64,000 bases of DNA, from the NCBI RefSeq assembly GCF_902769175.1, contig NZ_CACXNW010000015.1, positions 1 through 64,000 of the forward strand. Direction: 5' to 3'. Numbering within the stretch: position 1 is the first letter of the stretch; every line of letters begins with the position of its first letter. Positions 54,447-62,977 of this stretch are shown piece after piece. The notes under the pieces are model-generated. The model was given only the letters and a program-made list of their open reading frames with translations. It did no database searches and was not told where the DNA came from. The translations under genes were made by a program, and so were the position numbers. This DNA comes from an uncultured Methanobrevibacter sp. (GTDB taxonomy: Archaea > Methanobacteriota > Methanobacteria > Methanobacteriales > Methanobacteriaceae).

Positions 54447-57400
54447 CTAAGACTTCATCAATAACATTACCTCATTCGCATTTAGCTCATCTTCAGAAAC
54501 ATCAACATCCAAAAACTTATCAAAAATATTATCCTTCTCTTCATCTGATTTGTCAAAATCTTCATTATCTGATGAATTTTCAATTTCTTCTATTTCCTCA
54601 CAATCTATTTCAAAATCTTCAACATCTTCCTTATAGTAAGGACTTAAATTAATAAATAAATCATTGATATTCTTCATCAAATCCTCATTTTCCAAAGTGG
54701 AATTAAAAATAGATTCTATAAGCTCCTCTTGCCTTGCTTGACCTAAAGTCAAACGATACAAAGATAAAAACTTAATTAATCTATCATACCTGATTTCATC
54801 TCTGCTGAATGGATACATAGGAACTATCCTTTCTATTTTAATCATGTCATCAGAGTCCTTTAAACCCCAATATGGAATTAAGTCTGAACAATCATCAACC
54901 TTTTCGATTTCACTTGCCTTATGGAATAACTCTAACCAAATGTTATTTGTATTGAATTTCATCTCACCATATCTTTTAGCAAGATTTTGACGAATGGCCA
55001 AACATTCAAACCTATTGATCCTACCTTCTCTTTGCTCTAAATCAATTGGATTTGAAGGCAAATTCCAATGAACTATCCTTCTGCAGTAATTGTGGAAATC
55101 AAGACCTTCCTGACCTATTGAAGTTGAAGCTAAAACAAAAGGCCTAAATGGTGCATTAAATGCACCCCTAACTGATTTTTTCCTATTGGTATCACTGTCA
55201 TCAGTTCTTCCTTTAGTAAAAGCAACTGCAAAATGAGTCCTTAAATAATTCACATCTTTGCTCTTTCCAGACATCCTTGAATTAAAACTATTGAATGTGT
55301 CAATATCATAAGAAGCAATTCTTAAATCCATTGAAGACAATAATTTGGCATTGATGATTTCAATCCTATTTTCATTACTTACATCTAAACCATTAGACAA
55401 TAAATGAACATATTCATCAAAAACAGCTTGCAAATTACCTTGCTTAGAATACTTTAAGACATTACGCCAGTAAGCATCATCCAAATCTGATTTGAAGATT
55501 AAATCAATCACGGAAATTGATTCTGGACTATTCATTAGATTTAAAAACCTTCTTGCAACCTGTGTAGTGTACTTAACATATTGGTCAATAGATTCTATTT
55601 CAAATAAAGATTCAAATGGCAAAGCATTATGAGCTAAATCCCTATCAATAAAACCACTAGAAATCAAATCATATTTAGACACTTTAGTTCTCTTGACAAT
55701 TTTATTTATTGACTTGACGTCTAAAAAGTCATCAACTGAACTTGCTTTTCCTGCAACAATATGTCCAATTAACCCTTTTTCAATTAGATCCTCAAGAGTT
55801 AATTTCCTATTAGCCAATTCTCGATTATATGATCGGTAAATACAGATAGCTGGAGATGCAATTGACATATCACACAAAACATCAACTAAATCTTTAGGTC
55901 TTTTGCCTAAAAGTGATTCACCATTATAAAAACTGTTGAATTTTTCTTCCAGCCTATCTAAATGCTTTAAGAAACCTTTTTGCTTGTCTTCCCTAAATAA
56001 TTCATTAACATCCTTAAACCACATATCAACAAAATTATGAGAATCAGAACCCTCTAAATATGAATTATCCAACAATAACGGAGACAAATAATACCATGAA
56101 GGGTCTTCAGGCAAAGATTCGTCATATGGAATATTATCTAGCTCTTTTCGTATTTTCTCTTTAATTTCTTGTTCAATATCCTCCAGTGACAATTTCCTGT
56201 TTAAGCAATCAATAGGATTATAAGCATCAATTAAAAATTTTGAAGGATAAATTAAGGTAAGCAAAGCCATTTGAGCAGGTTTTCCTTCCCTTAAATCAAA
56301 ATTTAATCTAGGTGAAGGATATCTTCTTTGAGCAAAATAATTTATATCCCTATTTAATTTTCCTATTGTTTTTCTCTCCACTTCATAAGAAACCAAACTT
56401 GAAATCATTCTAGGAACCATTTCCCAAGAGGAGAAAATCAAGGTCTTTGAAAAATTATCTGTGTCCTTAAATGCACCTTCTAATGGATAATAAGGTTTTG
56501 ATGGAGGAATCCACAGTAATTTTTCTGCATTATCCTTTAAAACATGACCCATCAAATCAATTAAGCGAGCATTATTATAAGAAATTGCATTATAATTAGC
56601 AATATCCTTTTCATTTAACCAAAATGTATCTTTATTCATTTTGTAAATTTCTTGAGGATTTCTTTTAAAATAGGACTCAATTCGCCTTTTTAATTTATAA
56701 TTCTTCATGAATGACATTAAATAAGGACTTGATTTTACATAATCAATAGGCACATTAATTCCCAACTCCAAATCATCCAATAGCTTTTGAGCCTCTATGA
56801 ATGAAAGAATATCCTCCTTAAGAACAGATAATGGCTTTTTAACATCATCATTATCAATAATATCAGATAACTGATTTTCTGTAATTCTTTCAGTTCTGCA
56901 AATATTTTTATACATGGAATTTTCTGCTTTAGCCTTTGCAACTATGAAAGAATCCTTATCATTAGCAAATTCCTTTAATTTGATTGAATAATCATTCCAA
57001 ACCTCTTTAAACTTAATTTTTTCATTTGGACAGACATTCAAGAAATTCATCACTTCAAAAAATTCTGAGAAGTGAGCATCAATTTGCTCTTCATCAATTT
57101 CATCAAGGGTGGAATACATCTTATATGGAGTAGCGGATAACATAAGAATCCTTACATCATCTGAATTGAAGAATTTAGCAGTTAATTTGCCCATTTCAGA
57201 CTCTTTATCACTGTTTAATAAGTATCTGAACCTTTGAAACTCATCCATAATTATTATATCTGGCTCTAATTTATTCAAGGAAATATCTGAAAAGATTAAT
57301 CTCAATTCCACAATAAATGGTTTTGCTTCAGATTTATCAAAACCATATCTCTTAATTCTTTTACAAAGCTTAATTAAGTCTTTTAAAAGATTTTCATTGC

Positions 57401-58103
57401 TGAAATGTGGATTTAGCAATATTTTTTCCTGTTTAGGAGAGTTATTCTTTAAATAATCGGAAATTTCCTTAACCATATACTTTTCATATTTGCCCTTAGA
57501 TTTTGCATTAACTTCCAAAAATTGATTTTCAAAGGAATCCCTAGCATCAGGCCAAGAAGCAGTGGCAAAACGAAATATTTGGTCCAATTGTTCAGCATAG
57601 GATCTTAACCTAGGAACTCTTTTTAATATGGCATAAATTAAAGCCCTTTCATTCATGGTCCCTTGAGAATTAGAAACTTTGAAAGAAGTTTGAGGAGTTA
57701 AAGGAATGAGCTGAATATACTTATCTAAGACTTTTGTATCGTTTTCCTGCTTAAAAATATTTAAATGCTGCATTGATAGCCTGGAAGTATGAGTGTCTTC
57801 AGCACGTATTTCATTTACAATCCTCAATTTATCAAGGTTTTGATCAGCAATTGTTGCATTGGAACAAATATAAACAACCTTTACTAAATCATCACCTTCT
57901 TCTTTTCTTAATTTAGCAAACTTGGCAATAGTTCCACGAGCAACTAAAGTCTTTCCCAATCCAACTTCATCTGAAACCAGAATACGTCTTTGACCTTTTC
58001 TATAAAGATAATCTATTCTTTCAACTGTAGCTCTTTGAAAATCCTTTAATTCTGCCATGACAGTATCTTCGATATCATCTAAGCGATTGAATATGCTTCC
58101 CAT
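54447..58103 (-). CDS. SNF2-type DNA helicase of a defence-like cassette
   Basis: This large protein (about 1218 residues from ATG 58103, ribosome binding site AGGTGG) has helicase motif I in SDEVGLGKTLVARG (about residue 43-56), motif II as IIMDEFQRFRYLL (about 284), motif III in LMLSATPYKMYS (about 317) and motifs V-VI in STSIGQEGLDFHN and EQREGRINRFE (about 990-1030). The long middle region has no recognisable domain, and the C-terminus is very acidic. DEFQ and QREGRINR are typical of SNF2-like ATPases from restriction and defence systems. It starts one base after the PLD gene stop. Confidence 0.82.
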   Translation of the reverse strand: MGSIFNRLDDIEDTVMAELKDFQRATVERIDYLYRKGQRRILVSDEVGLGKTLVARGTIAKFAKLRKEEGDDLVKVVYICSNATIADQNLDKLRIVNEIRAEDTHTSRLSMQHLNIFKQENDTKVLDKYIQLIPLTPQTSFKVSNSQGTMNERALIYAILKRVPRLRSYAEQLDQIFRFATASWPDARDSFENQFLEVNAKSKGKYEKYMVKEISDYLKNNSPKQEKILLNPHFSNENLLKDLIKLCKRIKRYGFDKSEAKPFIVELRLIFSDISLNKLEPDIIIMDEFQRFRYLLNSDKESEMGKLTAKFFNSDDVRILMLSATPYKMYSTLDEIDEEQIDAHFSEFFEVMNFLNVCPNEKIKFKEVWNDYSIKLKEFANDKDSFIVAKAKAENSMYKNICRTERITENQLSDIIDNDDVKKPLSVLKEDILSFIEAQKLLDDLELGINVPIDYVKSSPYLMSFMKNYKLKRRIESYFKRNPQEIYKMNKDTFWLNEKDIANYNAISYNNARLIDLMGHVLKDNAEKLLWIPPSKPYYPLEGAFKDTDNFSKTLIFSSWEMVPRMISSLVSYEVERKTIGKLNRDINYFAQRRYPSPRLNFDLREGKPAQMALLTLIYPSKFLIDAYNPIDCLNRKLSLEDIEQEIKEKIRKELDNIPYDESLPEDPSWYYLSPLLLDNSYLEGSDSHNFVDMWFKDVNELFREDKQKGFLKHLDRLEEKFNSFYNGESLLGKRPKDLVDVLCDMSIASPAICIYRSYNRELANRKLTLEDLIEKGLIGHIVAGKASSVDDFLDVKSINKIVKRTKVSKYDLISSGFIDRDLAHNALPFESLFEIESIDQYVKYTTQVARRFLNLMNSPESISVIDLIFKSDLDDAYWRNVLKYSKQGNLQAVFDEYVHLLSNGLDVSNENRIEIINAKLLSSMDLRIASYDIDTFNSFNSRMSGKSKDVNYLRTHFAVAFTKGRTDDSDTNRKKSVRGAFNAPFRPFVLASTSIGQEGLDFHNYCRRIVHWNLPSNPIDLEQREGRINRFECLAIRQNLAKRYGEMKFNTNNIWLELFHKASEIEKVDDCSDLIPYWGLKDSDDMIKIERIVPMYPFSRDEIRYDRLIKFLSLYRLTLGQARQEELIESIFNSTLENEDLMKNINDLFINLSPYYKEDVEDFEIDCEEIEEIENSSDNEDFDKSDEEKDNIFDKFLDVDVSEDELNANEVMLLMKS

Positions 58104-58104
58104 A

Positions 58105-59922
58105 TTAATCAACCACCTGTTTAAAAGTATTATAAAGATCTTCAAACCCATCAGGAATTACATCATCATCAGAAAGAGTTTTTATTAAAAATTCCAATTC
58201 ATCAAATTTCTCAGGAGCATAAAGTGAAGCCTTTAGCATCTTTTCATATAATTCCGGCAATTGCATTCTAAAGCTTAGATTAGCAGAGCCTAATCCATCC
58301 ATCATTTCAGATTCCATAACACTAATAATATAGTCATCCCCAAGCAAAAAAGCGACATATCTGATAAATGCTTCCTTGTCATTAACAACAGAGGAAATTA
58401 CTTCTTTTTCCCTGTCTTCAGGTAAACCAGATACAGGAACTTTAATTACTCGTTCTATAGAAGATTCTCCCTCTTCAGTCTTTTCGTATACAGAAACAAC
58501 AAAAAATTCAGATAATCTAATTTTATCAATGTTTTTAAAGCAAATTTTTCTTTCAAATTTAGACTTCTTCTTTGATAATAACGGCCTAATCTCAATTTTA
58601 TAATCTTTAAATTTTGCAATGAAATCTTCTTTCAACTTATTGAAGCATAATCCAATATTATATGAATTTTCATTAAATGCAATACAGGCTTTAGGATTTG
58701 AACGACTGATGGCTTTAACAATTAAGCTCAAGTCATTATTTTCAGGAGCTTCTTTTTCATCAGCAAACTTCTCAATATTCACTAATTGAAATGGACTATT
58801 AGGACCTCCCTTTTCACCATCAAACAAAGCTTCAGACAATAGCTTAAGGTTTAACTTATCACTTCTTGCCCTAAGCCTAATCATAAATTCAACATTACCG
58901 TCTAAAGCATTATATGAAGCATTTAAAGAACCTAAATACAAATCTGTCAAATTCCCATGCCTTACCATAAACATTTTAGCATGTATATCATGTTTAATAA
59001 TTTCATTTTTAGAATTCTCATCAGATTCCTCAGAAATTAATGATTCACCATCAATAATTTGGTCCTTTAAGGAAAAGATTTCGAAATTGCCGCAATCCTT
59101 CTCTGTAAAGCCGTTTAATGAATTTTCTCTTGTAAAAAGCATTGCCTTATCATTATTGATATTCTCATTAAATGCCCTAATAATTATCTTACTTAAAAAT
59201 GGAGACATGATCAAAAGTTCATCAAAGGATTCATTGAATAAAGGATAGTCACTTATAGAGTAATCCCCAATCCCATTAGGAATAAAGTCAAAATCATAAA
59301 AGTCATTGGAGTTCAATTCGAAACGAACGAATTGCAGTTCATCAATAACTGCAGAGATTTTGGAACTCTTTTCATCATTTTTAGAGAACTCCTTCAAATA
59401 AGCTAAAAAATCGATTATAGGATTATTTTTATCTGTTCTTTCTTCACTTTTAAACCCATCCATAGAAAAACTAATATCCCAACTCCTATCAAAAGTGAGA
59501 TTTCTGCTTAAGACAACAACCCTATAAAGAACATTATTCTCTTCATCAACATATCTCAACAACCAAAATTTCGGATGAAATGAAGCATATTTGCTTTGAA
59601 TAAGTTTAGAGTTGCTTACCTGAAATACCATTTCTTCAAGTAAAATATACAAAGGATTTGGTTGATTTGGAAGGTGAATCTGACCACCTTCACAGAATAA
59701 AATAACTTTATCAGCAGTTGTGCGTAAAGCCTCCAATAAAAAAATGGGATTATTGATAAGATTAGTGTCAGTCTCTTCAGATAAACCTAAAGATATTGCT
59801 GCACCTACTAAAGCATCCAAATCTAGGGAATATGTAGTTCCTATTGCAAAATCCAATTGATAATTATTTGGAGGAGATAAAATATCTCCATAATCTAAAC
59901 GGTTATTGTTAGGATTTAACAT
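58105..59922 (-). CDS. Phospholipase-D-like nuclease-family protein of the cassette
   Basis: The 605-residue protein has two HxK half-sites expected of PLD-family phosphodiesterases and nucleases: FHPKFWLLRYV, followed by VVVLSRNLT (about 114-140), and HAKMFMVRHG, followed by LYLGSLNAS (about 309-330). Position and length match PLD proteins accompanying helicases in DISARM and similar systems. It starts directly on the stop of the previous gene, with GGAGGGG inside it. The final ~200 residues have no known domain. Substrate is inferred to be DNA. Confidence 0.72.
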   Translation of the reverse strand: MLNPNNNRLDYGDILSPPNNYQLDFAIGTTYSLDLDALVGAAISLGLSEETDTNLINNPIFLLEALRTTADKVILFCEGGQIHLPNQPNPLYILLEEMVFQVSNSKLIQSKYASFHPKFWLLRYVDEENNVLYRVVVLSRNLTFDRSWDISFSMDGFKSEERTDKNNPIIDFLAYLKEFSKNDEKSSKISAVIDELQFVRFELNSNDFYDFDFIPNGIGDYSISDYPLFNESFDELLIMSPFLSKIIIRAFNENINNDKAMLFTRENSLNGFTEKDCGNFEIFSLKDQIIDGESLISEESDENSKNEIIKHDIHAKMFMVRHGNLTDLYLGSLNASYNALDGNVEFMIRLRARSDKLNLKLLSEALFDGEKGGPNSPFQLVNIEKFADEKEAPENNDLSLIVKAISRSNPKACIAFNENSYNIGLCFNKLKEDFIAKFKDYKIEIRPLLSKKKSKFERKICFKNIDKIRLSEFFVVSVYEKTEEGESSIERVIKVPVSGLPEDREKEVISSVVNDKEAFIRYVAFLLGDDYIISVMESEMMDGLGSANLSFRMQLPELYEKMLKASLYAPEKFDELEFLIKTLSDDDVIPDGFEDLYNTFKQVVD

Positions 59923-61164
59923 TTAGAGCCCCTCCATTTTACTGCCATTATCCTCTAAAACATATTTCTCCACAATATCTGGAGTTTCACTTTCAAAAAT
60001 ATCCCTTATGATGTTTTTAGCATTATTGAATCGATAATCCAAATATCCTCCAGCAAACCATAAATCTTTATCAAATTCCCCAGGATGAGCTGTTTTGGAC
60101 CTATTTTGTCCTTTCAGCATAAGTTCTCTAGATTTTATAATATTTTTTAAGCCTTCATAATCCTCATTTTTCATCAAATCTCTAGATTTAATTAAAAAAG
60201 TTCTTAGATGAGGATTATATATTTTTAAAGAAGCAAATATCTCTTCAATATCCACTTGAGCAAAATTTGATAAATCAGGCTTTAATGACGCAAACTCCTT
60301 TTTTGCAGTTTCATTTTCCCCTTCTGAGACTATTAAATTATAAATTACCCTCAAAACAAAGATAAATTCTGAAAATGACCTTGCCCTATAATAATCCTTT
60401 TGGATTTTTTCTGGAAATTTCCCAATAATACCTTTTAAATCCCTGAAAGAAGCATATTCTAAAATTTCGTACATATTGTCCTTTAAAATATGGACCATCA
60501 TACTATCTCCACAACTGGAAATGATTTGGCTTTTCAGAAATTGTCCCTCTTCTGGAGTTAGATTCATATCAAATTCATTTTTCCACTTTGGATTATAAGA
60601 AGGAATATTTAAAAAATGAACCTTTTGACCAACACCAGCATTCTTGTCATCATGCTCTTCTTCATTATCCTCATTATTTCCTAATTTAAGAATATTTGAT
60701 TTTTTCTGTTTTTGAAAGGCGATTATTTTGATATATTGGTCAATGGAAATATTTGCCCTAAAGATTTGATATTTTCTAAGACCTGCCCAATAAATGCTTG
60801 CAGGAGTTCTTTTAACCCATTTATTAGCAGCTATGGATCTTCTACCTATAATTCCCCTTTCATGAAAATTTATATCCAATAAGGTTCTCGCACATTTCTC
60901 TTCTGTATCATCCAAATTTCTTTTTAATTTACTAAAGCTCTTTTCATTATTTAATTCTAAGTCTTTTAGAGCATAAGGAACAATGAAAAAGTACTTTGCT
61001 CGAGTTTGGATAGTGGAAGTTCCTGGAAAAAACAAGTCTGAAAATCTATCTCGAATAGGCGCTATTCCCAATTCATCAAGAACTCCAAGTTCTGTTAATA
61101 AATCTAAAACATTTAAAATTTTCTCTCTTTCTGATTTTGAAAAATCTATCCATCCCAATTCCAT
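59923..61164 (-). CDS. DUF6361-like protein of the cassette
   Basis: This 413-residue protein resembles the uncharacterised DUF6361 family. The N-terminus reads MELGWIDFSKSEREKILNVLDL, and there are conserved-looking segments FPGTSTIQTRAKYFFIVPYAL and RGIIGRRSIAANKWVKRTPASIYWAGLRKY (split at KRTPA). No known catalytic motif is seen. It is the first gene of the cassette; its stop codon touches the start of the PLD gene, and together they form one translationally coupled unit. Confidence 0.6.
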   Translation of the reverse strand: MELGWIDFSKSEREKILNVLDLLTELGVLDELGIAPIRDRFSDLFFPGTSTIQTRAKYFFIVPYALKDLELNNEKSFSKLKRNLDDTEEKCARTLLDINFHERGIIGRRSIAANKWVKRTPASIYWAGLRKYQIFRANISIDQYIKIIAFQKQKKSNILKLGNNEDNEEEHDDKNAGVGQKVHFLNIPSYNPKWKNEFDMNLTPEEGQFLKSQIISSCGDSMMVHILKDNMYEILEYASFRDLKGIIGKFPEKIQKDYYRARSFSEFIFVLRVIYNLIVSEGENETAKKEFASLKPDLSNFAQVDIEEIFASLKIYNPHLRTFLIKSRDLMKNEDYEGLKNIIKSRELMLKGQNRSKTAHPGEFDKDLWFAGGYLDYRFNNAKNIIRDIFESETPDIVEKYVLEDNGSKMEGL

Positions 61165-61259
61165 ATAATGCCCCTTTTTTAAAATAAGTAATTAATAATC
61201 TATTTATAAAAATATATAAAATTATTTAAAAAAAGAAAAGGCTTAAAAAAAGCCTAAAA

Positions 61260-61931
61260 TCAAAACTCCAAATTGTCAATTGCCTTAACTAATTTTTCAC
61301 TTAAGTCATATGTCCTTTCCATAGGTTCATAGGAATAGGTTTCATAAACAATTGTTGGAATACCGCTTTCCACAACCGGAATTGTAATATAAGGTGGGCT
61401 TGCTCTATACTCTGGAGCATAATAAACAAGTTCCTCAATTTTCTCTAATATCACCTTCAATCGATTGCTTGACTCATCATCAAATCCTGGAGCAAAAATG
61501 AAATTGGTTTTTTCATAGGTTCCAGGTCCCTTTAAGCCTTTATTGCTGTGAATATCTGCAAAGAAATCATATTTGCTATTGATTATATGTGGTGCAGCAA
61601 ACTCTTGAGCAAGCAATTGGCCATCCATACGACCTTCTGTTTCTGCATCAAGCTCTCCAGCCACATTTATATTGTAAATATAATATGTATAGTTTAAAAG
61701 TCCCTTCTTATCCCATTCTACTATTGTATCAAATAATCCTCTATGTGCCTTGCTTTCCATTGGATGCATGCCAATCAAATAGGCAATTTCTACATTAGAC
61801 TTTGAATTCCCATAAGGTCCATGAACATGAACCGTTCCCAAGTCGTTTTCTCCAATCAGTTCTGCATCATACATGGAAGAATCTACTTTAGCCACATCTG
61901 TTGGTTCTTGAGGATAATCTTTCCTAAACAT
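61260..61931 (-). CDS. M14-like zinc carboxypeptidase paralogue, soluble form
   Basis: The 223-residue protein contains GMHPMES, where HPME fits the HxxE zinc motif of M14 metallopeptidases, and FADIHSN, a third zinc histidine. It also has GRMDGQLLAQEFAAPHI and the PPYITIPVVESGIPTIVYET stretch in common with the next gene. It resembles hydrolases of the M14 or succinylglutamate-desuccinylase kind. It lacks the membrane helix of its neighbour, so it is probably cytosolic. The substrate is unknown. Confidence 0.65.
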   Translation of the reverse strand: MFRKDYPQEPTDVAKVDSSMYDAELIGENDLGTVHVHGPYGNSKSNVEIAYLIGMHPMESKAHRGLFDTIVEWDKKGLLNYTYYIYNINVAGELDAETEGRMDGQLLAQEFAAPHIINSKYDFFADIHSNKGLKGPGTYEKTNFIFAPGFDDESSNRLKVILEKIEELVYYAPEYRASPPYITIPVVESGIPTIVYETYSYEPMERTYDLSEKLVKAIDNLEF

Positions 61932-61945
61932 TTATACACTCTCAC

Positions 61946-62061
61946 TATTCCATTAAACTTTTTATAACCACTTGTCTTAAAATTCCAAACTATCCACTGC
62001 ATCTATTCCATTAAACTTTTTATAACCACTTGTCTTAAAATTCCAAACTATCCACTGCATC
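61946..62061. repeat. Perfect 58-bp duplication of a gene 3' end
   Basis: The 58-base unit at 61946-62003 is exactly repeated at 62004-62061. The second copy includes the last codons of the following M14-like gene (stop 62035-62037). The first is a spacer copy. The perfect identity indicates a recent event. Confidence 0.9.
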
Positions 62062-62877
62062 TACAAACTTATCCATCAAATCATAGGTTGTATTGATTGG
62101 CTCAAAGGAATATGTTTCATAATTTACAGTTGGAGTTCCTGCCTGCTCTACCGGCAATGTAATGTAAGGAGGGCTGGACTGTGCATTTGGGAAATAATAA
62201 ACAAGTTCAGGCATCTTATTTAAGATCTTGTTTACAATCACTTCTGACTTTTCATCTTTTCCCACTGCAAAGACAAAGTTAGTCTCTTCATATGACCCTT
62301 CAACAGTTCCCTTATTGCTGTGAACATCCACAAACAAATCATAATCATTCTTGATTATATGAGGAGCCACAAACTCTTGAGCAAGAAGCTGACCATCCAA
62401 TCTGCCTTCATCATCTGTATTGTAATTTGTCACATTGATTTTGTAGATATAATAACAATAATCCAATGAACTGTCTTTAGACTTTACAGTATCAAATAAA
62501 GCCTTATGAGATTTGCTTTCAAAAGGATGCATTCCTATCGAATAGGCTATTTTCCTATCAGAATTTGGATTTCCAAAAGGACCTAATAACTCTACAGTCC
62601 CCAAATCATTGCTTCCAAGCAATTTTGAATTTACATTAGACGAATCTATTTTAGCTTCTGCTGTAGGCCCATCAGGATAGGATTGGTTAATGTAAATGTC
62701 CTTATTTTTTGCTATATTTTCAGTTGAAGAACTGAAATCATCATCATTTGCTATAGCATTAAGACTTGAAGTGCTGGAATTTTTCAAAGATATTGCATAT
62801 CCGAAAAATATTATAGCAAAGGCTAAAATAATCACTAAAATAAGTATTAGCTTTGATTTATTGTTATCAGGAATCAT
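62035..62877 (-). CDS. M14-like zinc carboxypeptidase paralogue, membrane-anchored
   Basis: This 280-residue protein has an N-terminal membrane helix (residues about 9-31, LILILVIILAFAIIFFGYA) and an extracellular domain with GMHPFES (HxxE) and FVDVHSN (third His). It shares GRLDGQLLAQEFVAPHI and PPYITLPVEQAGTPTVNYET with the soluble paralogue. A role in trimming wall peptides is possible because Methanobrevibacter has a pseudomurein wall, but no test of this is available from sequence. The next copy is 100 bases downstream, so the pair arose by duplication. Confidence 0.65.
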   Translation of the reverse strand: MIPDNNKSKLILILVIILAFAIIFFGYAISLKNSSTSSLNAIANDDDFSSSTENIAKNKDIYINQSYPDGPTAEAKIDSSNVNSKLLGSNDLGTVELLGPFGNPNSDRKIAYSIGMHPFESKSHKALFDTVKSKDSSLDYCYYIYKINVTNYNTDDEGRLDGQLLAQEFVAPHIIKNDYDLFVDVHSNKGTVEGSYEETNFVFAVGKDEKSEVIVNKILNKMPELVYYFPNAQSSPPYITLPVEQAGTPTVNYETYSFEPINTTYDLMDKFVDAVDSLEF

Positions 62878-62977
62878 GCTTTAAAAAAAAAGTTAAATAT
62901 TAGAGAATAATTAAAATTAATCTCCAATATCCATTATAAAATTTATCAAACTACTTGTTGCTTAAAAGGAAATTTAA

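Noticed and set aside
54447-61164. Calling the cassette DISARM
   Set aside because: PLD and SNF2 genes match in type, but the methyltransferase, DrmA and DrmB are missing.
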